Shown one piece after another: positions 43,326-53,844 of a DNA stretch of 64,000 bases (within the stretch, counting starts at the first letter, position 1; every line of letters starts with the position of its first letter). The translations under genes were made by a program, and so were the position numbers. The notes below the pieces were generated by a model. It searched no databases. It was not told the DNA's origin and worked only from the letters and a program-made list of their open reading frames with translations. This DNA is from Pseudomonas sp. Irchel s3f7 (GTDB taxonomy: Bacteria > Pseudomonadota > Gammaproteobacteria > Pseudomonadales > Pseudomonadaceae): NCBI RefSeq assembly GCF_900187615.1, contig NZ_FYDO01000013.1:1-64000 (forward strand), read 5' to 3'.

Positions 43326-45649
43326 CAACGTTTCTTCAACTGCTTGGCGTTGGCGAACAGCGAAGCCATGGCGTTGTTGCTCGGTGCTGCCGCCGTGGTT
43401 TCCTTGCGTGGTGCAGTGTTCTGGGATTGGCGAGGCGCCGAACCCGGACGTGCGCCACGAGCACCGTCGATTTTCTCGCCCGGGGTGTCGCTCATGCGCA
43501 TCGACAGGCCCACGCGTTTACGCGGTATGTCGATTTCCATGACCTTCACTTTCACCACGTCACCGGCCTTCACCGCTTCGCGCGGATCCTTGATGAACTT
43601 CTCCGAAAGTGCAGAGATGTGCACCAAACCGTCCTGATGCACGCCGATATCGACGAACGCGCCGAAGTTGGTCACGTTGGTCACCACACCTTCGAGAATC
43701 ATGCCCAGTTGCAGGTCCTTGAGGTCTTCGACACCTTCCTGGAACTCGGCGGTCTTGAACTCGGGACGCGGGTCGCGGCCGGGCTTTTCCAGTTCTTGCA
43801 GGATGTCGGTGACCGTCGGCAGACCGAAGGTTTCGTCGGTGTACTTCTTCGGATCGAGACGCTTGAGGAACGCGGCATCGCCGATCAGCGAACGGATATC
43901 ACGGTCGGTTTCGGCGGCAATGCGCTGAACCAGCGGGTAGGCTTCCGGGTGAACCGCCGACGAATCCAGCGGGTTTTCGCCGTTCATGACACGCAGGAAT
44001 CCAGCAGCCTGTTCGAAGGTTTTCTCGCCCAGACGTGCGACTTTCTTCAGCGCGGCGCGAGTCTTGAATGCGCCGTGCTCGTCACGGTGGCTGACGATGT
44101 TTTGCGCCAGGGTCGCATTGAGGCCGGAGATCCGTGCCAGCAGGGCCACGGACGCGGTATTCACGTCCACGCCGACGGCGTTCACGCAGTCCTCGACCAC
44201 GGCGTCCAGGCCGCGTGCCAGTTTCAGCTGCGATACGTCGTGCTGGTACTGGCCGACACCGATGGATTTCGGATCGATCTTCACCAGCTCAGCCAGCGGG
44301 TCTTGCAGGCGACGGGCAATCGACACCGCGCCACGGATCGACACGTCCAGGTCCGGGAATTCCTTGGAGGCCAGTTCCGATGCCGAGTAAACCGATGCAC
44401 CGGCTTCAGAGACCATGACCTTGGTCATCTTCATCGCCGGGTATTTTTTGATCAGCTCGGCGGCGAGCTTATCGGTCTCACGGCTGGCGGTGCCGTTGCC
44501 GATGGCGATCAGGTCCACCGCGTGTTTGGCGCACAGGGCGGCAAGAATCGCGAGGGTCTGGTCCCACTTGTTGTGCGGCACGTGCGGGTAAACCGTGGCG
44601 TGATCCAGCAGCTTGCCGGTGGAATCGACCACCGCGACCTTGCAGCCGGTACGCAGGCCCGGGTCGAGGCCCAACGTGGCGCGCGGGCCGGCCGGGGCCG
44701 ACAGCAGCAGGTCGTGCAGGTTGTGCGCGAACACGTTGATCGCTTCGGTTTCCGCGCCATCGCGCAGTTCGCCCAGCAAGTCAGTCTCCAGATGGGTGTA
44801 GAGCTTGACCTTCCAGGTCCAGCGCACCACTTCGCCCAGCCATTTGTCGGCGGCGCGGTTCTGGTTCTGAATGCCGAATTGCTGGCCGATCATGCCTTCG
44901 CACGGGTGCATGGCGCCCGGCAGCTCATCGCCGACTTTCAGCGCGGAGCTGAGAATGCCTTCGTTGCGGCCACGGAAAATCGCCAGGGCGCGGTGCGACG
45001 GCATGCTTTTGAGGGGTTCGTCGTGTTCGAAGTAGTCGCGGAACTTGGCGCCTTCCTCTTCCTTGCCGGCAATCACGCGGGCACTGAGGGTGGCTTCCTG
45101 CTTGAGGTAGTTGCGCAGCTTCTCCAGCAGGCTGGCGTTTTCGGCGAAGCGTTCCATCAGGATGTACTTGGCGCCTTCGAGGGCGGCCTTCACATCGGCC
45201 ACGCCTTTTTCGGCGTCGATGAAGCGTGCGGCTTCGGTTTCCGGGCTCAGGGACGGATCGTTGAACAGGCCGTCCGCCAAGTCGCCGAGGCCGGCTTCCA
45301 GGGCGATCTGGCCCTTGGTGCGGCGCTTTTGCTTGTAAGGCAGGTACAAGTCTTCGAGGCGGGTCTTGGTGTCGGCAAGCTTGATGTCGCGCTCGAGTTG
45401 CGGGGTCAGCTTGCCTTGCTCTTCGATGCTGGCAAGGATGCTGATACGCCGTTCGTCGAGTTCTCGCAGGTAGCGCAGGCGCTCTTCCAGATGACGCAGC
45501 TGCGTATCGTCGAGGCTGCCGGTCACTTCTTTCCGGTAACGGGCGATGAAGGGAACGGTAGAGCCTTCATCGAGTAGCGCGACGGCCGCTTCGACCTGTT
45601 GTGGGCGTACACCGAGTTCCTCGGCAATGCGGCTGTTGATGCTGTCCAT
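43325..45649 (-). CDS. tex: Tex-family RNA-binding transcription accessory protein
   Basis: Tex/YhgF protein, 774 residues. An N-terminal helical Tex domain ([14 protein letters not shown]) is followed by a YqgF-like RNase-H fold ([20 protein letters not shown]), helix-hairpin-helix motifs ([20 protein letters not shown]) and a C-terminal S1 domain ([20 protein letters not shown]). Start at 45649 ([16 protein letters not shown]) has AGGTGG upstream. Role: nucleic-acid binding that affects transcription and stress survival. Confidence 0.93.
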   Translation of the reverse strand: MDSINSRIAEELGVRPQQVEAAVALLDEGSTVPFIARYRKEVTGSLDDTQLRHLEERLRYLRELDERRISILASIEEQGKLTPQLERDIKLADTKTRLEDLYLPYKQKRRTKGQIALEAGLGDLADGLFNDPSLSPETEAARFIDAEKGVADVKAALEGAKYILMERFAENASLLEKLRNYLKQEATLSARVIAGKEEEGAKFRDYFEHDEPLKSMPSHRALAIFRGRNEGILSSALKVGDELPGAMHPCEGMIGQQFGIQNQNRAADKWLGEVVRWTWKVKLYTHLETDLLGELRDGAETEAINVFAHNLHDLLLSAPAGPRATLGLDPGLRTGCKVAVVDSTGKLLDHATVYPHVPHNKWDQTLAILAALCAKHAVDLIAIGNGTASRETDKLAAELIKKYPAMKMTKVMVSEAGASVYSASELASKEFPDLDVSIRGAVSIARRLQDPLAELVKIDPKSIGVGQYQHDVSQLKLARGLDAVVEDCVNAVGVDVNTASVALLARISGLNATLAQNIVSHRDEHGAFKTRAALKKVARLGEKTFEQAAGFLRVMNGENPLDSSAVHPEAYPLVQRIAAETDRDIRSLIGDAAFLKRLDPKKYTDETFGLPTVTDILQELEKPGRDPRPEFKTAEFQEGVEDLKDLQLGMILEGVVTNVTNFGAFVDIGVHQDGLVHISALSEKFIKDPREAVKAGDVVKVKVMEIDIPRKRVGLSMRMSDTPGEKIDGARGARPGSAPRQSQNTAPRKETTAAAPSNNAMASLFANAKQLKKR

Positions 45650-46010
45650 AAAACCACCTGACAAATTGTGAAAGCAGGCTCGCAGGCGCAGAGATAGGGC
45701 CTCGGCGAGTCTGGTTGAGCGGCCTGGCCTGCGCCGCTACCTGGATCAAAAGGTAACCCGTTGACCCGTGAAATCGAATAATTACTGCCGGTGCGATGAA
45801 AATAAAAAGCGGCTGCCCGGTGTAACGATCAGACGTTGCCTGACACAAAAGGCCGCGCATTATAACCAGCGTTAAGGCATTCGGGGCCATCGTGGTGTGC
45901 AGGCGCAAAGGCCGGTTTTCTGGCGCTGGAGGAAAAATCTGCTAACAATGCACACGGTGCGCACAACGGCAGCTACGCCATAATGCGCGCCGAGATCAAA
46001 GGAGCATCCA
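45650..46010. other. divergent tex/ompR promoter region
   Basis: About 360 bases without a gene. It must hold the divergent promoters; tgcgcattataacc (about 45856) is a plausible -10 region for tex. No further element stands out. Confidence 0.4.
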
Positions 46011-46751
46011 ATGAGCAGCACTGCAAACATTGCTGAAGGCGAAAAAATTCTTATTGTTGACGACGATCCGGGCCTCAGCAGCCTGCTGGAACGTTTTTTC
46101 GTCAGCAAGGGCTATCGCGCCCGCGCCGTACCGAACACTGAGCAAATGGACCGCCTTCTGGCACGCGAAGTGTTCAACCTGGTCGTCCTCGACCTGATGC
46201 TGCCCGGCGAAGACGGCCTGACCGCCTGCCGCCGCCTGCGCAACGCGAACAATCAGATTCCGATCATCATGCTCACCGCCAAGGGCGATGAGCTGAGCCG
46301 CATCAAGGGCCTCGAACTGGGCGCCGACGATTACCTGGCCAAGCCGTTCAACCCCGATGAGCTGATGGCACGTGTCAAAGCCGTCCTGCGTCGTCAGTCG
46401 GCACCGGTGCCAGGCGCGCCGGGCAGCGAAGACGAAAGCGTGACCTTCGGTGACTATGAGCTGTCCCTGGCCACCCGCGAACTCAAGCGCGGTGAAGAAG
46501 TGCACATGCTCACCACCGGTGAGTTCGCGGTACTCAAGGCACTGGTAATGAACGCCCGTCAGCCGCTGACCCGCGACAAGTTGATGAACCTGGCCCGTGG
46601 CCGCGAATGGGATGCCCTGGAGCGTTCCATCGACGTGCAGATCTCCCGTCTGCGCCGGATGATCGAACCCGATCCATCCAAACCGCGTTACATCCAGACC
46701 GTCTGGGGTGTGGGTTACGTGTTCGTTCCGGATGGCGCCGCCACCAAGTGA
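46011..46751 (+). CDS. ompR: response regulator OmpR
   Basis: Response regulator of 246 residues. The receiver has the acidic pocket D17-D19 (ILIVDDDPGL), phospho-acceptor D61 (LVVLDLMLPGEDG) and the conserved Thr/Lys region (MLTAKGDE, DYLAKPFNPDEL). The C-terminal winged helix ends in RYIQTVWGVGYVFVP. Paired with envZ 116 bases downstream; controls osmotic and envelope genes. Confidence 0.93.
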   Translation: MSSTANIAEGEKILIVDDDPGLSSLLERFFVSKGYRARAVPNTEQMDRLLAREVFNLVVLDLMLPGEDGLTACRRLRNANNQIPIIMLTAKGDELSRIKGLELGADDYLAKPFNPDELMARVKAVLRRQSAPVPGAPGSEDESVTFGDYELSLATRELKRGEEVHMLTTGEFAVLKALVMNARQPLTRDKLMNLARGREWDALERSIDVQISRLRRMIEPDPSKPRYIQTVWGVGYVFVPDGAATK

Positions 46752-46867
46752 TCGGCGATTTGTAGGGGCGGGTTGTGCGGGCAAGTCAGTCAAATGACAT
46801 TGCCCGCAGACTCGCGATCTGCAATGTGCGAGCATCCCTCGCTCCTGCAAGTGTGTAACGGTTATCC

Positions 46868-48181
46868 ATGAAAACCCCCATTTGGTTCCCCCAGAGCTTC
46901 TTCTCCCGCACCCTTTGGCTGGTGCTCATCGTCGTGCTGTTTTCCAAGGCGTTGACCCTGGTTTATCTGCTGATGAACGAAGACGTGCTGGTGGATCGTC
47001 AATACAGCCACGGCGTCGCCCTGACGCTGCGCGCCTATTGGGCCGCCGATGAAAACAACCGTGACAAGATTGCCGAAGCCGCGACCCTGATCCGGGTGGT
47101 GGGCGCGGGTGTTCCGGAAGGCGAACAGCACTGGCCTTACAGCGAGATCTATCAGCGGCAGATGCAGGCAGAGCTGGGGGCCGACACCGAAGTGCGATTA
47201 CGCATGCATTCGCCACCGGCGCTGTGGGTCCGGGCACCGAGCCTGGGCGACGGTTGGTTGAAAGTGCCGTTGTACCCGCATCCGTTGCGCGGCCAGAAAA
47301 TCTGGAACGTGCTTGGCTGGTTCCTGGCTATCGGTTTGCTGTCCACGGCGTCGGCGTGGATCTTCGTCAGCCAGCTCAATCAACCCCTGAAACGTCTGGT
47401 GTATGCCGCACGGCAACTCGGCCAGGGGCGCAGCGTGCGCCTGCCGATCAGTGACACGCCGAGTGAAATGACGGAGGTGTATCGCGCCTTCAACCAGATG
47501 GCAGAAGACGTCGAGCAGGCGGGTCGCGAGCGAGAGCTGATGTTGGCCGGGGTCTCCCACGATTTACGCACGCCGTTGACCCGATTGCGCCTGTCGCTGG
47601 AGTTGATGGGCGACCGCACCGACCTGACGGACGACATGGTGCGTGACATCGAAGACATGGATGCGATTCTTGACCAGTTCCTGGCGTTCATTCGTGACGG
47701 ACGCGACGAGACGGTGGAAGAGGTTGACCTGAGCGATCTGGTCCGCGAAGTCGCCGCGCCGTACAACCAGAACGAAGAAAAAGTGCGCTTGCGCCTGGAG
47801 CCGATCCAGCCGTTTCCGCTGCGGCGTGTATCGATGAAACGTCTACTCAACAACCTGATCGGCAACGCCCTTCATCATGCCGGTAGCGGTGTGGAAGTGG
47901 CGGCGTATGTCTCCGGTGACACCGCCGCACCGTACGTGGTGCTGAGCGTCATGGACCGAGGCGCCGGGATCGATCCGTCGGAGCTGGAGGCGATTTTCAA
48001 CCCGTTCACTCGGGGCGACCGTGCCCGGGGTGGCAAGGGCACCGGATTGGGGTTGGCAATTGTGAAGCGGATTGCTTCGATGCATGGCGGCAACGTTGAA
48101 CTGCGCAACCGTTCGGGCGGCGGGCTGGAAGCGCGGGTGCGGTTGCCGCTGGGGTTGATGTTGCCGCGGGATGCGGTTTAA
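46868..48181 (+). CDS. envZ: sensor histidine kinase EnvZ
   Basis: Membrane histidine kinase, 437 residues. Two membrane helices (about residues 14-36 and 146-167) flank a periplasmic domain; a HAMP linker follows. The phospho-acceptor is H231 (VSHDLRTPLTRLRL). The ATPase domain has the N box (NNLIGNALHHAG), G1 DRGAGIDP and G2 GKGTGLGLAIVKRI. It works with OmpR. Confidence 0.93.
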   Translation: MKTPIWFPQSFFSRTLWLVLIVVLFSKALTLVYLLMNEDVLVDRQYSHGVALTLRAYWAADENNRDKIAEAATLIRVVGAGVPEGEQHWPYSEIYQRQMQAELGADTEVRLRMHSPPALWVRAPSLGDGWLKVPLYPHPLRGQKIWNVLGWFLAIGLLSTASAWIFVSQLNQPLKRLVYAARQLGQGRSVRLPISDTPSEMTEVYRAFNQMAEDVEQAGRERELMLAGVSHDLRTPLTRLRLSLELMGDRTDLTDDMVRDIEDMDAILDQFLAFIRDGRDETVEEVDLSDLVREVAAPYNQNEEKVRLRLEPIQPFPLRRVSMKRLLNNLIGNALHHAGSGVEVAAYVSGDTAAPYVVLSVMDRGAGIDPSELEAIFNPFTRGDRARGGKGTGLGLAIVKRIASMHGGNVELRNRSGGGLEARVRLPLGLMLPRDAV

Positions 48182-48187
48182 CGGCTG

Positions 48188-48262
48188 AAAAGATCGCAGC
48201 CTGCGGCAGCTCCTACAGAGCAACGTGTACCCCTGTAGGAGCTGCCGCAGGCTGCGATTTTT
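48188..48262. repeat. REP doublet, family C
   Basis: agatcgcagcctgcggcagc and its exact inverted copy, followed by T6; it also looks like a terminator for envZ. Confidence 0.8.
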
Positions 48263-48266
48263 TGCT

Positions 48267-49172
48267 TTATCCCTTGCCTTTGGTCCGGGTCATATTCGGC
48301 CCGCCATTCTTCTCCAGATGCTCAATGATGATCCCTGCCACGTTTTTCCCGGTGGTGGTCTCAATCCCCTCAAGCCCAGGCGACGAGTTCACTTCCATCA
48401 CCAGCGGTCCGTGATTGGAGCGCAGGATATCCACGCCCGCCACCGCCAGGCCCATGACCTTCGCCGCACGCAATGCGGTCATGCGTTCTTCCGGCGTGAT
48501 CTTGATCAGGCTCGCACTGCCACCACGGTGCAGGTTGGAGCGGAACTCGCCGGGCTTGGCCTGACGCTTCATCGCGGCAATGACTTTGTCACCGACCACG
48601 AAGCAGCGAATGTCGGCGCCACCCGCCTCCTTGATGTACTCCTGAACCATGATGTTCTGCTTGAGGCCCATGAACGCCTCGATCACTGATTCCGCCGCCG
48701 TGGCGGTTTCACACAGCACCACGCCGATGCCTTGGGTGCCTTCCAGCACCTTGATCACCAGCGGTGCACCGTTGACCATTTCGATCAGATCGGGAATGTC
48801 GTCCGGCGAGTGGGCGAACCCGGTCACCGGCAAGCCGATGCCCCGGCGTGACAGCAATTGCAACGAACGCAGTTTGTCCCGCGAGCGGGCGATGGCCACC
48901 GATTCGTTGAGTGGAAACACCCCCATCATTTCGAACTGGCGCAACACCGCACAGCCATAAAACGTGACCGACGCACCAATCCGCGGGATGACCGCATCAA
49001 AACCTTCAAGCGGTTTGCCACGGTAGTGAATCTGCGGCTTGTGACTGGCGATGTTCATGTAGGCGCGCAGGGTGTCGACCACCACCATTTCATGGCCGCG
49101 TTCAGTACCGGCTTCAACCAGGCGGCGGGTGGAATACAGACGCGGGTTCCGCGACAGCACAGCGATCTTCAT
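48267..49172 (-). CDS. rimK: RimK, ribosomal protein S6 glutamate ligase
   Basis: ATP-grasp ligase, 301 residues, that adds glutamates to the C-terminus of ribosomal protein S6. [20 protein letters not shown] and the ATP-grasp signatures ([35 protein letters not shown]) are typical. It overlaps the upstream retropepsin-like gene by four bases (ATGA). In P. fluorescens SBW25, RimK remodels the proteome and virulence. Confidence 0.93.
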   Translation of the reverse strand: MKIAVLSRNPRLYSTRRLVEAGTERGHEMVVVDTLRAYMNIASHKPQIHYRGKPLEGFDAVIPRIGASVTFYGCAVLRQFEMMGVFPLNESVAIARSRDKLRSLQLLSRRGIGLPVTGFAHSPDDIPDLIEMVNGAPLVIKVLEGTQGIGVVLCETATAAESVIEAFMGLKQNIMVQEYIKEAGGADIRCFVVGDKVIAAMKRQAKPGEFRSNLHRGGSASLIKITPEERMTALRAAKVMGLAVAGVDILRSNHGPLVMEVNSSPGLEGIETTTGKNVAGIIIEHLEKNGGPNMTRTKGKG

Positions 49173-49648
49173 GCAACACCTGTGGAGGAGGTAGATACCG
49201 GGAACACCGGCTTGTCTTGTACATATTTAATGCCCGGATTGACCACCAACTGGCCGTCGATCAGGGCTTTGGAACCGAGCAGCAGGCGATAGCGCATGGA
49301 CTTGCGGCAAGCCAGTGTGAACTGGACTCGCCAGACCCGGTCACCCAGCGCCAGGGTGGTGCTGATCACGTATCGCACCTGCGCATGACCGTTGGAGCTT
49401 TTAATGGTTTTCATCGTCACCAGCGGCGCTTCGCAGCGGCGGTGGCGCAGTTGCACCACGGTGCCCAGATGCGCCGTGAAGCGCACCCATTGCTCACCGT
49501 CACGCTCGAACGTCTCGATATCGGTGGCATGCAGGCTGGAGGTGCTGGCGCCGGTGTCGATTTTTGCCCGAAGACCGGCAACCCCCAAATCAGGGAGCGC
49601 CACCCACTCGCGCAGACCGACAACGGTCAAATGGTCAAATGTCTTCAA
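49169..49648 (-). CDS. rimB: RimB-like retropepsin-fold protease partner of RimK
   Basis: A 159-residue protein of the RimK-associated aspartic-protease-like family (DUF785/RimB). The catalytic motif is D31-T-G-A-S ([14 protein letters not shown]), followed by the flap-like region and [11 protein letters not shown]. It is translationally coupled to rimK, which suggests it removes or limits the glutamate tails. The symbol rimB follows the SBW25 rimABK naming; I did not find a rimA next to it. Confidence 0.8.
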   Translation of the reverse strand: MKTFDHLTVVGLREWVALPDLGVAGLRAKIDTGASTSSLHATDIETFERDGEQWVRFTAHLGTVVQLRHRRCEAPLVTMKTIKSSNGHAQVRYVISTTLALGDRVWRVQFTLACRKSMRYRLLLGSKALIDGQLVVNPGIKYVQDKPVFPVSTSSTGVA

Positions 49649-49865
49649 AATGGCTCAGTCGGTGGAAACCGCGGTGGCCTCAGGCGGCCGAGTTCGCGGT
49701 ATTCACGCAGAATAATGGGTAAAAGGCGACAGATATTCGCTGCCCGGTTTTCCAGCCTCGCGGGGGAGGTTATGGAATGTCAGCATTGTAGTCCGGGACG
49801 ACGAAATTCTTGGCACGAGAGAAACGGTAGTACAGTTCACCAATATTTCAGAGTGAGGACATTCC

Positions 49866-50273
49866 ATGGCACAAAAAAGCGAAGAGGATGACAAAGTCCG
49901 CCTCGACAAATGGCTGTGGGCTGCACGTTTTTACAAGACCCGTGCCTTGGCCAAGGCGGCGATTGAAGGCGGCAAGGTGCATTGTCGAGGCGAGCGTTGC
50001 AAACCGGGCAAGGAGCCGCGCATCGGCGACGAATTTGTGATTCGTTCCGGTTTCGAGGAGCGTACGGTGGTGGTCCAGGCGTTGTCGATCGTGCGCCGTG
50101 GCGCACCGCAGGCACAAACCTTGTATGCCGAAACCCTGGCCAGCATCGCCAAGCGCGAAGAGGCCGCGGCGCAACGCAAAGCAGGCGCCTTGGGCGTGAG
50201 CACCGACGGCAAGCCGAGCAAGAAGCAGCGCCGGGATCTGTTCAAGTTTCGTGGCAGTAGCAACGACGACTGA
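49866..50273 (+). CDS. hslR: S4-domain RNA-binding heat-shock protein HslR (Hsp15)
   Basis: Hsp15, 135 residues. The S4 domain is KVRLDKWLWAARFYKTRALA, AKAAIEGGKVHCRGERCKPG. It rescues stalled 50S subunits that carry nascent chains. A basic C-terminal tail (KPSKKQRRDLFKFRG) follows. The redox chaperone gene hslO lies about 300 bases downstream on the same strand, as in E. coli. Confidence 0.93.
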   Translation: MAQKSEEDDKVRLDKWLWAARFYKTRALAKAAIEGGKVHCRGERCKPGKEPRIGDEFVIRSGFEERTVVVQALSIVRRGAPQAQTLYAETLASIAKREEAAAQRKAGALGVSTDGKPSKKQRRDLFKFRGSSNDD

Positions 50274-50567
50274 AGTTCGCAGCCTGCGATCTTTTCAAGA
50301 GCTTTCATTCTTGCAATCAGGCGATTGCGCATCCATATCAGGTGAGTTGCGCAGATCGCCGCTCGTCGAAAATTACCCACGACGCCGAACCTGTAGGCCA
50401 TAAACAGATTGGCCGCAATCCGTTGGTGCATGTTCCACCTCCCTTGGATCAGCTCCGGATTGTTCATAAAATGTCTTCATTGGCGGAACATTGCGCGCCC
50501 AAAGGGGTGGCGCAGGTAAACTTCCTTGCTCCCGTCATCTTTTTCATCACTTCAGATACCCAGACCT

Positions 50568-51470
50568 ATGACCGACCAAGCGGATAACGACTTCACCCAA
50601 CGCTTCATCTTCGATGACAGCGACACCCGTGGCGAGCTGGTCTCGTTGGAGCTCAGCTACGCCGAAGTCCTGGCCAAACACGCCTACCCGCAGCCTGTCG
50701 CGCAATTGCTCGGAGAGCTGATGGCGGCCGCATCGTTGCTGGTCGGCACATTGAAGTTCGATGGCTTGCTGATTCTGCAGGCACGCTCCGAAGGCCCGAT
50801 TCCGCTGTTGATGATCGAGTGCTCCAGCGAGCGCGACATCCGCGGCCTGGCCCGTTACGAGGCGGACCGCATCGCACCTGACGCAACCCTGGCTGACTTG
50901 ATGCCGGATGGTTCGCTGACATTGACCGTCGACCCGAAACGGGGCCAGCGCTACCAGGGCGTCGTCGATCTGGATGGCGAAACGTTGTCCGATTGCTTCA
51001 CCAACTACTTCGTCATGTCCCAGCAGATTGGCACCCGCATCAAGCTCTGCGCCGATGGCCGTCGTGCCCGTGGCCTGTTGCTGCAACAACTGCCGGCCGA
51101 CCGTTTGAAAGACGACGACGAACGCGCCGCCAGCTGGCAGCACATCACCACCCTGGGCGGTACGCTGACCGCCGATGAGCTGCTGAGCCTGGACAACGAA
51201 ACCGTGCTCCACCGCCTCTATCACGACGAGCAGGTGCGTCTGTTCGACGTGCAGAAGTTGCGTTTCCGCTGCAGCTGCTCGCGCGAACGTTCGGCCAATG
51301 CACTGGTCAGTCTGGGTATGGAAGACGCGCAGCAATTGGTCGTCGAACACGGTGGCAACATCGAGATCGATTGCCAGTTCTGCAACCAGCGCTACCTGTT
51401 TGATGCCACCGATGTCACTCAATTGTTCGCCGGCGCGGGCATCGAGACGCCGTCGGATACCCGTCACTAA
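50568..51470 (+). CDS. hslO: redox-regulated chaperone Hsp33
   Basis: Hsp33, 300 residues. The zinc-binding redox switch is C235-x-C237 and C269-x-x-C272 ([18 protein letters not shown]); oxidation releases zinc and activates holdase function. Start at 50568 ([19 protein letters not shown]) is the family start. The gap from hslR holds no gene. Confidence 0.93.
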   Translation: MTDQADNDFTQRFIFDDSDTRGELVSLELSYAEVLAKHAYPQPVAQLLGELMAAASLLVGTLKFDGLLILQARSEGPIPLLMIECSSERDIRGLARYEADRIAPDATLADLMPDGSLTLTVDPKRGQRYQGVVDLDGETLSDCFTNYFVMSQQIGTRIKLCADGRRARGLLLQQLPADRLKDDDERAASWQHITTLGGTLTADELLSLDNETVLHRLYHDEQVRLFDVQKLRFRCSCSRERSANALVSLGMEDAQQLVVEHGGNIEIDCQFCNQRYLFDATDVTQLFAGAGIETPSDTRH

Positions 51471-51650
51471 AACGGTTCAGCGCAGGTAAATTCACTGGCA
51501 AGTGCCGGATTAACGCCGTTACGACAGGAGGGGCCTACTTTTTTTGGCCTTTTCTGGCATAATCCGGCCCACTTTTTTCGCGGTAGTAGTGCACGACTTT
51601 CTACTACAAAAACGTTTGGAGCACTCGGCCACTGGCCGACGGGGAACCTC

Positions 51651-53192
51651 ATGACGCAAGCCAATAACGCCGTGTACACCGATCTGAGTGTTGATGATCT
51701 GGTTAAAGAAGCCCTCAACCGCGGTGAAGGCGAGCTTGCCGATACCGGCGCACTGGTTGTTCGTACCGGTCACCGTACCGGCCGTTCGCCAGTCGACCGT
51801 TTCATCGTTGAAGAGCCATCCACTTCGGCCGCCATTGCCTGGGGCCCGATCAACCGCAAGTTCCCGGCCGACAAGTTCGATGCCCTGTGGGACCGCGTTG
51901 AGGCATTCAACAACGCGCAAGAACACTTCGTTTCCCACGTGCATGTAGGTGCCGCTTCCGAGCACTACCTGGCCGTGAAGATGACCACCCAGACTGCCTG
52001 GCAGAACCTGTTCGGTCGTTGCCTGTTCATCAACCCTGCCCAGTACAACCCGGCTGGCCGTGATGAATGGCAAGTGCTCAACGTTGCCAACTTCGAATGC
52101 GTGCCAGAGCGTGACGGCACCAACTCCGACGGTTGCGTGATCCTCAACTTCGCACAGAAGAAAGTGCTGATCGCCGGCATGCGTTACGCCGGTGAGATGA
52201 AGAAAGCGATGTTCTCGGTGCAGAACTTCCTGCTGCCGGCCGCTGACGTACTGCCTATGCACTGCGCCGCCAACATCGGCGAAGAAGGCGACGTGACCCT
52301 GTTTTTCGGTCTGTCCGGCACCGGCAAAACCACCCTGTCCGCCGACGAAAGCCGTTACCTGATCGGTGACGACGAACACGGCTGGGGCGAAGGCGTGGTG
52401 TTCAACATCGAAGGCGGTTGCTATGCCAAGTGCATCGACCTGTCCGAGAAGAACGAGCCGGTTATCTGGAAAGCCATCAAGCACGGCGCAGTCCTGGAAA
52501 ACGTCGTTATCGACGATGCCAAGCACGCCGACTACGCCGATGTCAGCCTGACCCAGAACAGCCGCGCCGCCTACCCGCTGGAGCACGTTGCCAAGCGTTC
52601 CGAGCAGAACCTCGGTGGCGAGCCGAACGCTGTGATCTTCCTGACCTGCGACCTGACCGGCGTACTGCCGCCAGTGTCGATCCTCAACGAAGAACAAGCG
52701 GCTTACCACTTCCTGTCCGGCTACACCGCACTGGTGGGCTCGACTGAAATGGGTTCGGGCAGCGGCATCAAGTCGACCTTCTCCACCTGCTTCGGCGCAC
52801 CGTTCTTCCCGCGTCCGGCTGGCGAATACGCAGAACTGCTGATCAAGCGCATCCGCGGCTTCGGCTCCAAGGTCTACCTGGTCAACACCGGCTGGACCGG
52901 CGGTGGCTACGGCGTCGGCAAGCGCTTCAACATCCCGACCACCCGTGCCGTGATCGCAGCGATCCAGAGCGGCGCGCTGATCGGTACCGAGACCGAGCAC
53001 CTGGACACCATCAACCTCGACGTGCCAGTGGCCGTACCGGGCGTTGAGACTGGCCTGCTGAACCCACGCAACACCTGGGAAGACAAAGCCTCCTACGACG
53101 AAGCCGCCAAAGCACTGGCCGGCCTGTTCATCGAGAACTTCAAGAAGTTCGAAGTGAGCGACGCGATCAAGGCTGCGGGTCCTAAGCTGTAA
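51651..53192 (+). CDS. pckA: phosphoenolpyruvate carboxykinase (ATP)
   Basis: ATP-dependent PEP carboxykinase, 513 residues, converting oxaloacetate to PEP for gluconeogenesis. The P-loop is GLSGTGKTT (220-228), with the oxaloacetate-site [10 protein letters not shown] and the metal/ATP region EFIGDD-like [16 protein letters not shown] site precedes the ATG. A strong terminator follows. Confidence 0.95.
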   Translation: MTQANNAVYTDLSVDDLVKEALNRGEGELADTGALVVRTGHRTGRSPVDRFIVEEPSTSAAIAWGPINRKFPADKFDALWDRVEAFNNAQEHFVSHVHVGAASEHYLAVKMTTQTAWQNLFGRCLFINPAQYNPAGRDEWQVLNVANFECVPERDGTNSDGCVILNFAQKKVLIAGMRYAGEMKKAMFSVQNFLLPAADVLPMHCAANIGEEGDVTLFFGLSGTGKTTLSADESRYLIGDDEHGWGEGVVFNIEGGCYAKCIDLSEKNEPVIWKAIKHGAVLENVVIDDAKHADYADVSLTQNSRAAYPLEHVAKRSEQNLGGEPNAVIFLTCDLTGVLPPVSILNEEQAAYHFLSGYTALVGSTEMGSGSGIKSTFSTCFGAPFFPRPAGEYAELLIKRIRGFGSKVYLVNTGWTGGGYGVGKRFNIPTTRAVIAAIQSGALIGTETEHLDTINLDVPVAVPGVETGLLNPRNTWEDKASYDEAAKALAGLFIENFKKFEVSDAIKAAGPKL

Positions 53193-53211
53193 GTGTTGGT
53201 TTGAGCTAACG

Positions 53212-53239
53212 AAAAAGCCGCCCTTCGGGGCGGCTTTTT
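53212..53239 (+). terminator. intrinsic terminator after pckA
   Basis: aaaaagccgccc (53212-53223), TTCG loop, gggcggcttttt (53228-53239). Confidence 0.92.
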
Positions 53240-53288
53240 TGTGCGCAAAATTCGGTTTTTAGCGGGCAAGCCAGAATGCCTCGGGCCG

Positions 53289-53642
53289 TTACAGGCCTTC
53301 GAGCTCATCCGTGTCCCAGCGTTGGGCCTTGATGGCCTGGTAGAGCATGCCGATGGTCAATGACACCTTCTCACCGCGACCTTTGGCTTTGCGCTTTAGA
53401 TTCACATCAGGGCCGGCAGGCTGGAAATAGCGGTAACTGTCGAAATCCACGAAGTCGATTGCGAAATGGTTTTCCAGGGTTTCGATCAGGTGCTGGGCGT
53501 CTGTTCCGTTGCACCCCAAGTCGAAGTTGATCGAGGTGCTGAGGCTTATGGTTTTGCGCTCGGGGAAGCCGAGTTCTTCGTGCAGCAGTTGCAGGAGTTG
53601 CTGCATCACGTGGTCGTCGGGGAGGTCGGGGGCGAGGTTCAT
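53289..53642 (-). CDS. DUF1493-like small acidic protein
   Basis: A 117-residue acidic protein. The pattern LLQLLHEELGFPERKTISLS, TSINFDLGCNGTDAQHLIET and the DSYRYFQPAG segment fit the DUF1493 family, which has an acyl-carrier-protein-like fold but no clear role. It starts about 200 bases from the divergent E3-type toxin gene. It could belong to that island, though no link is shown. Confidence 0.65.
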   Translation of the reverse strand: MNLAPDLPDDHVMQQLLQLLHEELGFPERKTISLSTSINFDLGCNGTDAQHLIETLENHFAIDFVDFDSYRYFQPAGPDVNLKRKAKGRGEKVSLTIGMLYQAIKAQRWDTDELEGL

Positions 53643-53844
53643 GTAGGAATTTCCAAAAGGGTTCTCGCTGGATGAGGTTGGTCGGATTTGGCAACCAGTT
53701 TAGTGCGATGCCTTGCGATCTGCGGGAACAAGAAAGATCTCACGTTAAGTTCAGATCCTCCCTACAACAGTATCCAGGACTCCTCGGTAAGTTCTAGCGT
53801 CCCGACTTCGAACCGGGAGTTTTCGAGCTAAACGAGGGAGAGGG
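53643..53844. other. divergent spacer upstream of the toxin gene
   Basis: About 200 bases. acttcgaaccgggag lies close to the start. I found no clear LexA box, which many pyocin genes have. The ATG of the toxin has GGGAGAGGG just upstream. Confidence 0.4.

Noticed and set aside
43427..43560. sequence error at the tex C-terminus (low-complexity tail)
   Set aside because: The Ala/Gly/Arg-rich tail after the S1 domain is usual for Tex proteins of Pseudomonas.
43427..45577. 716-codon open frame antisense to tex
   Set aside because: Antisense shadow with no recognisable domain.
53643..53844. LexA or P-box control of the toxin gene
   Set aside because: No CTGT-N8-ACAG dyad or clear PrtN-type P-box repeat was found by eye.
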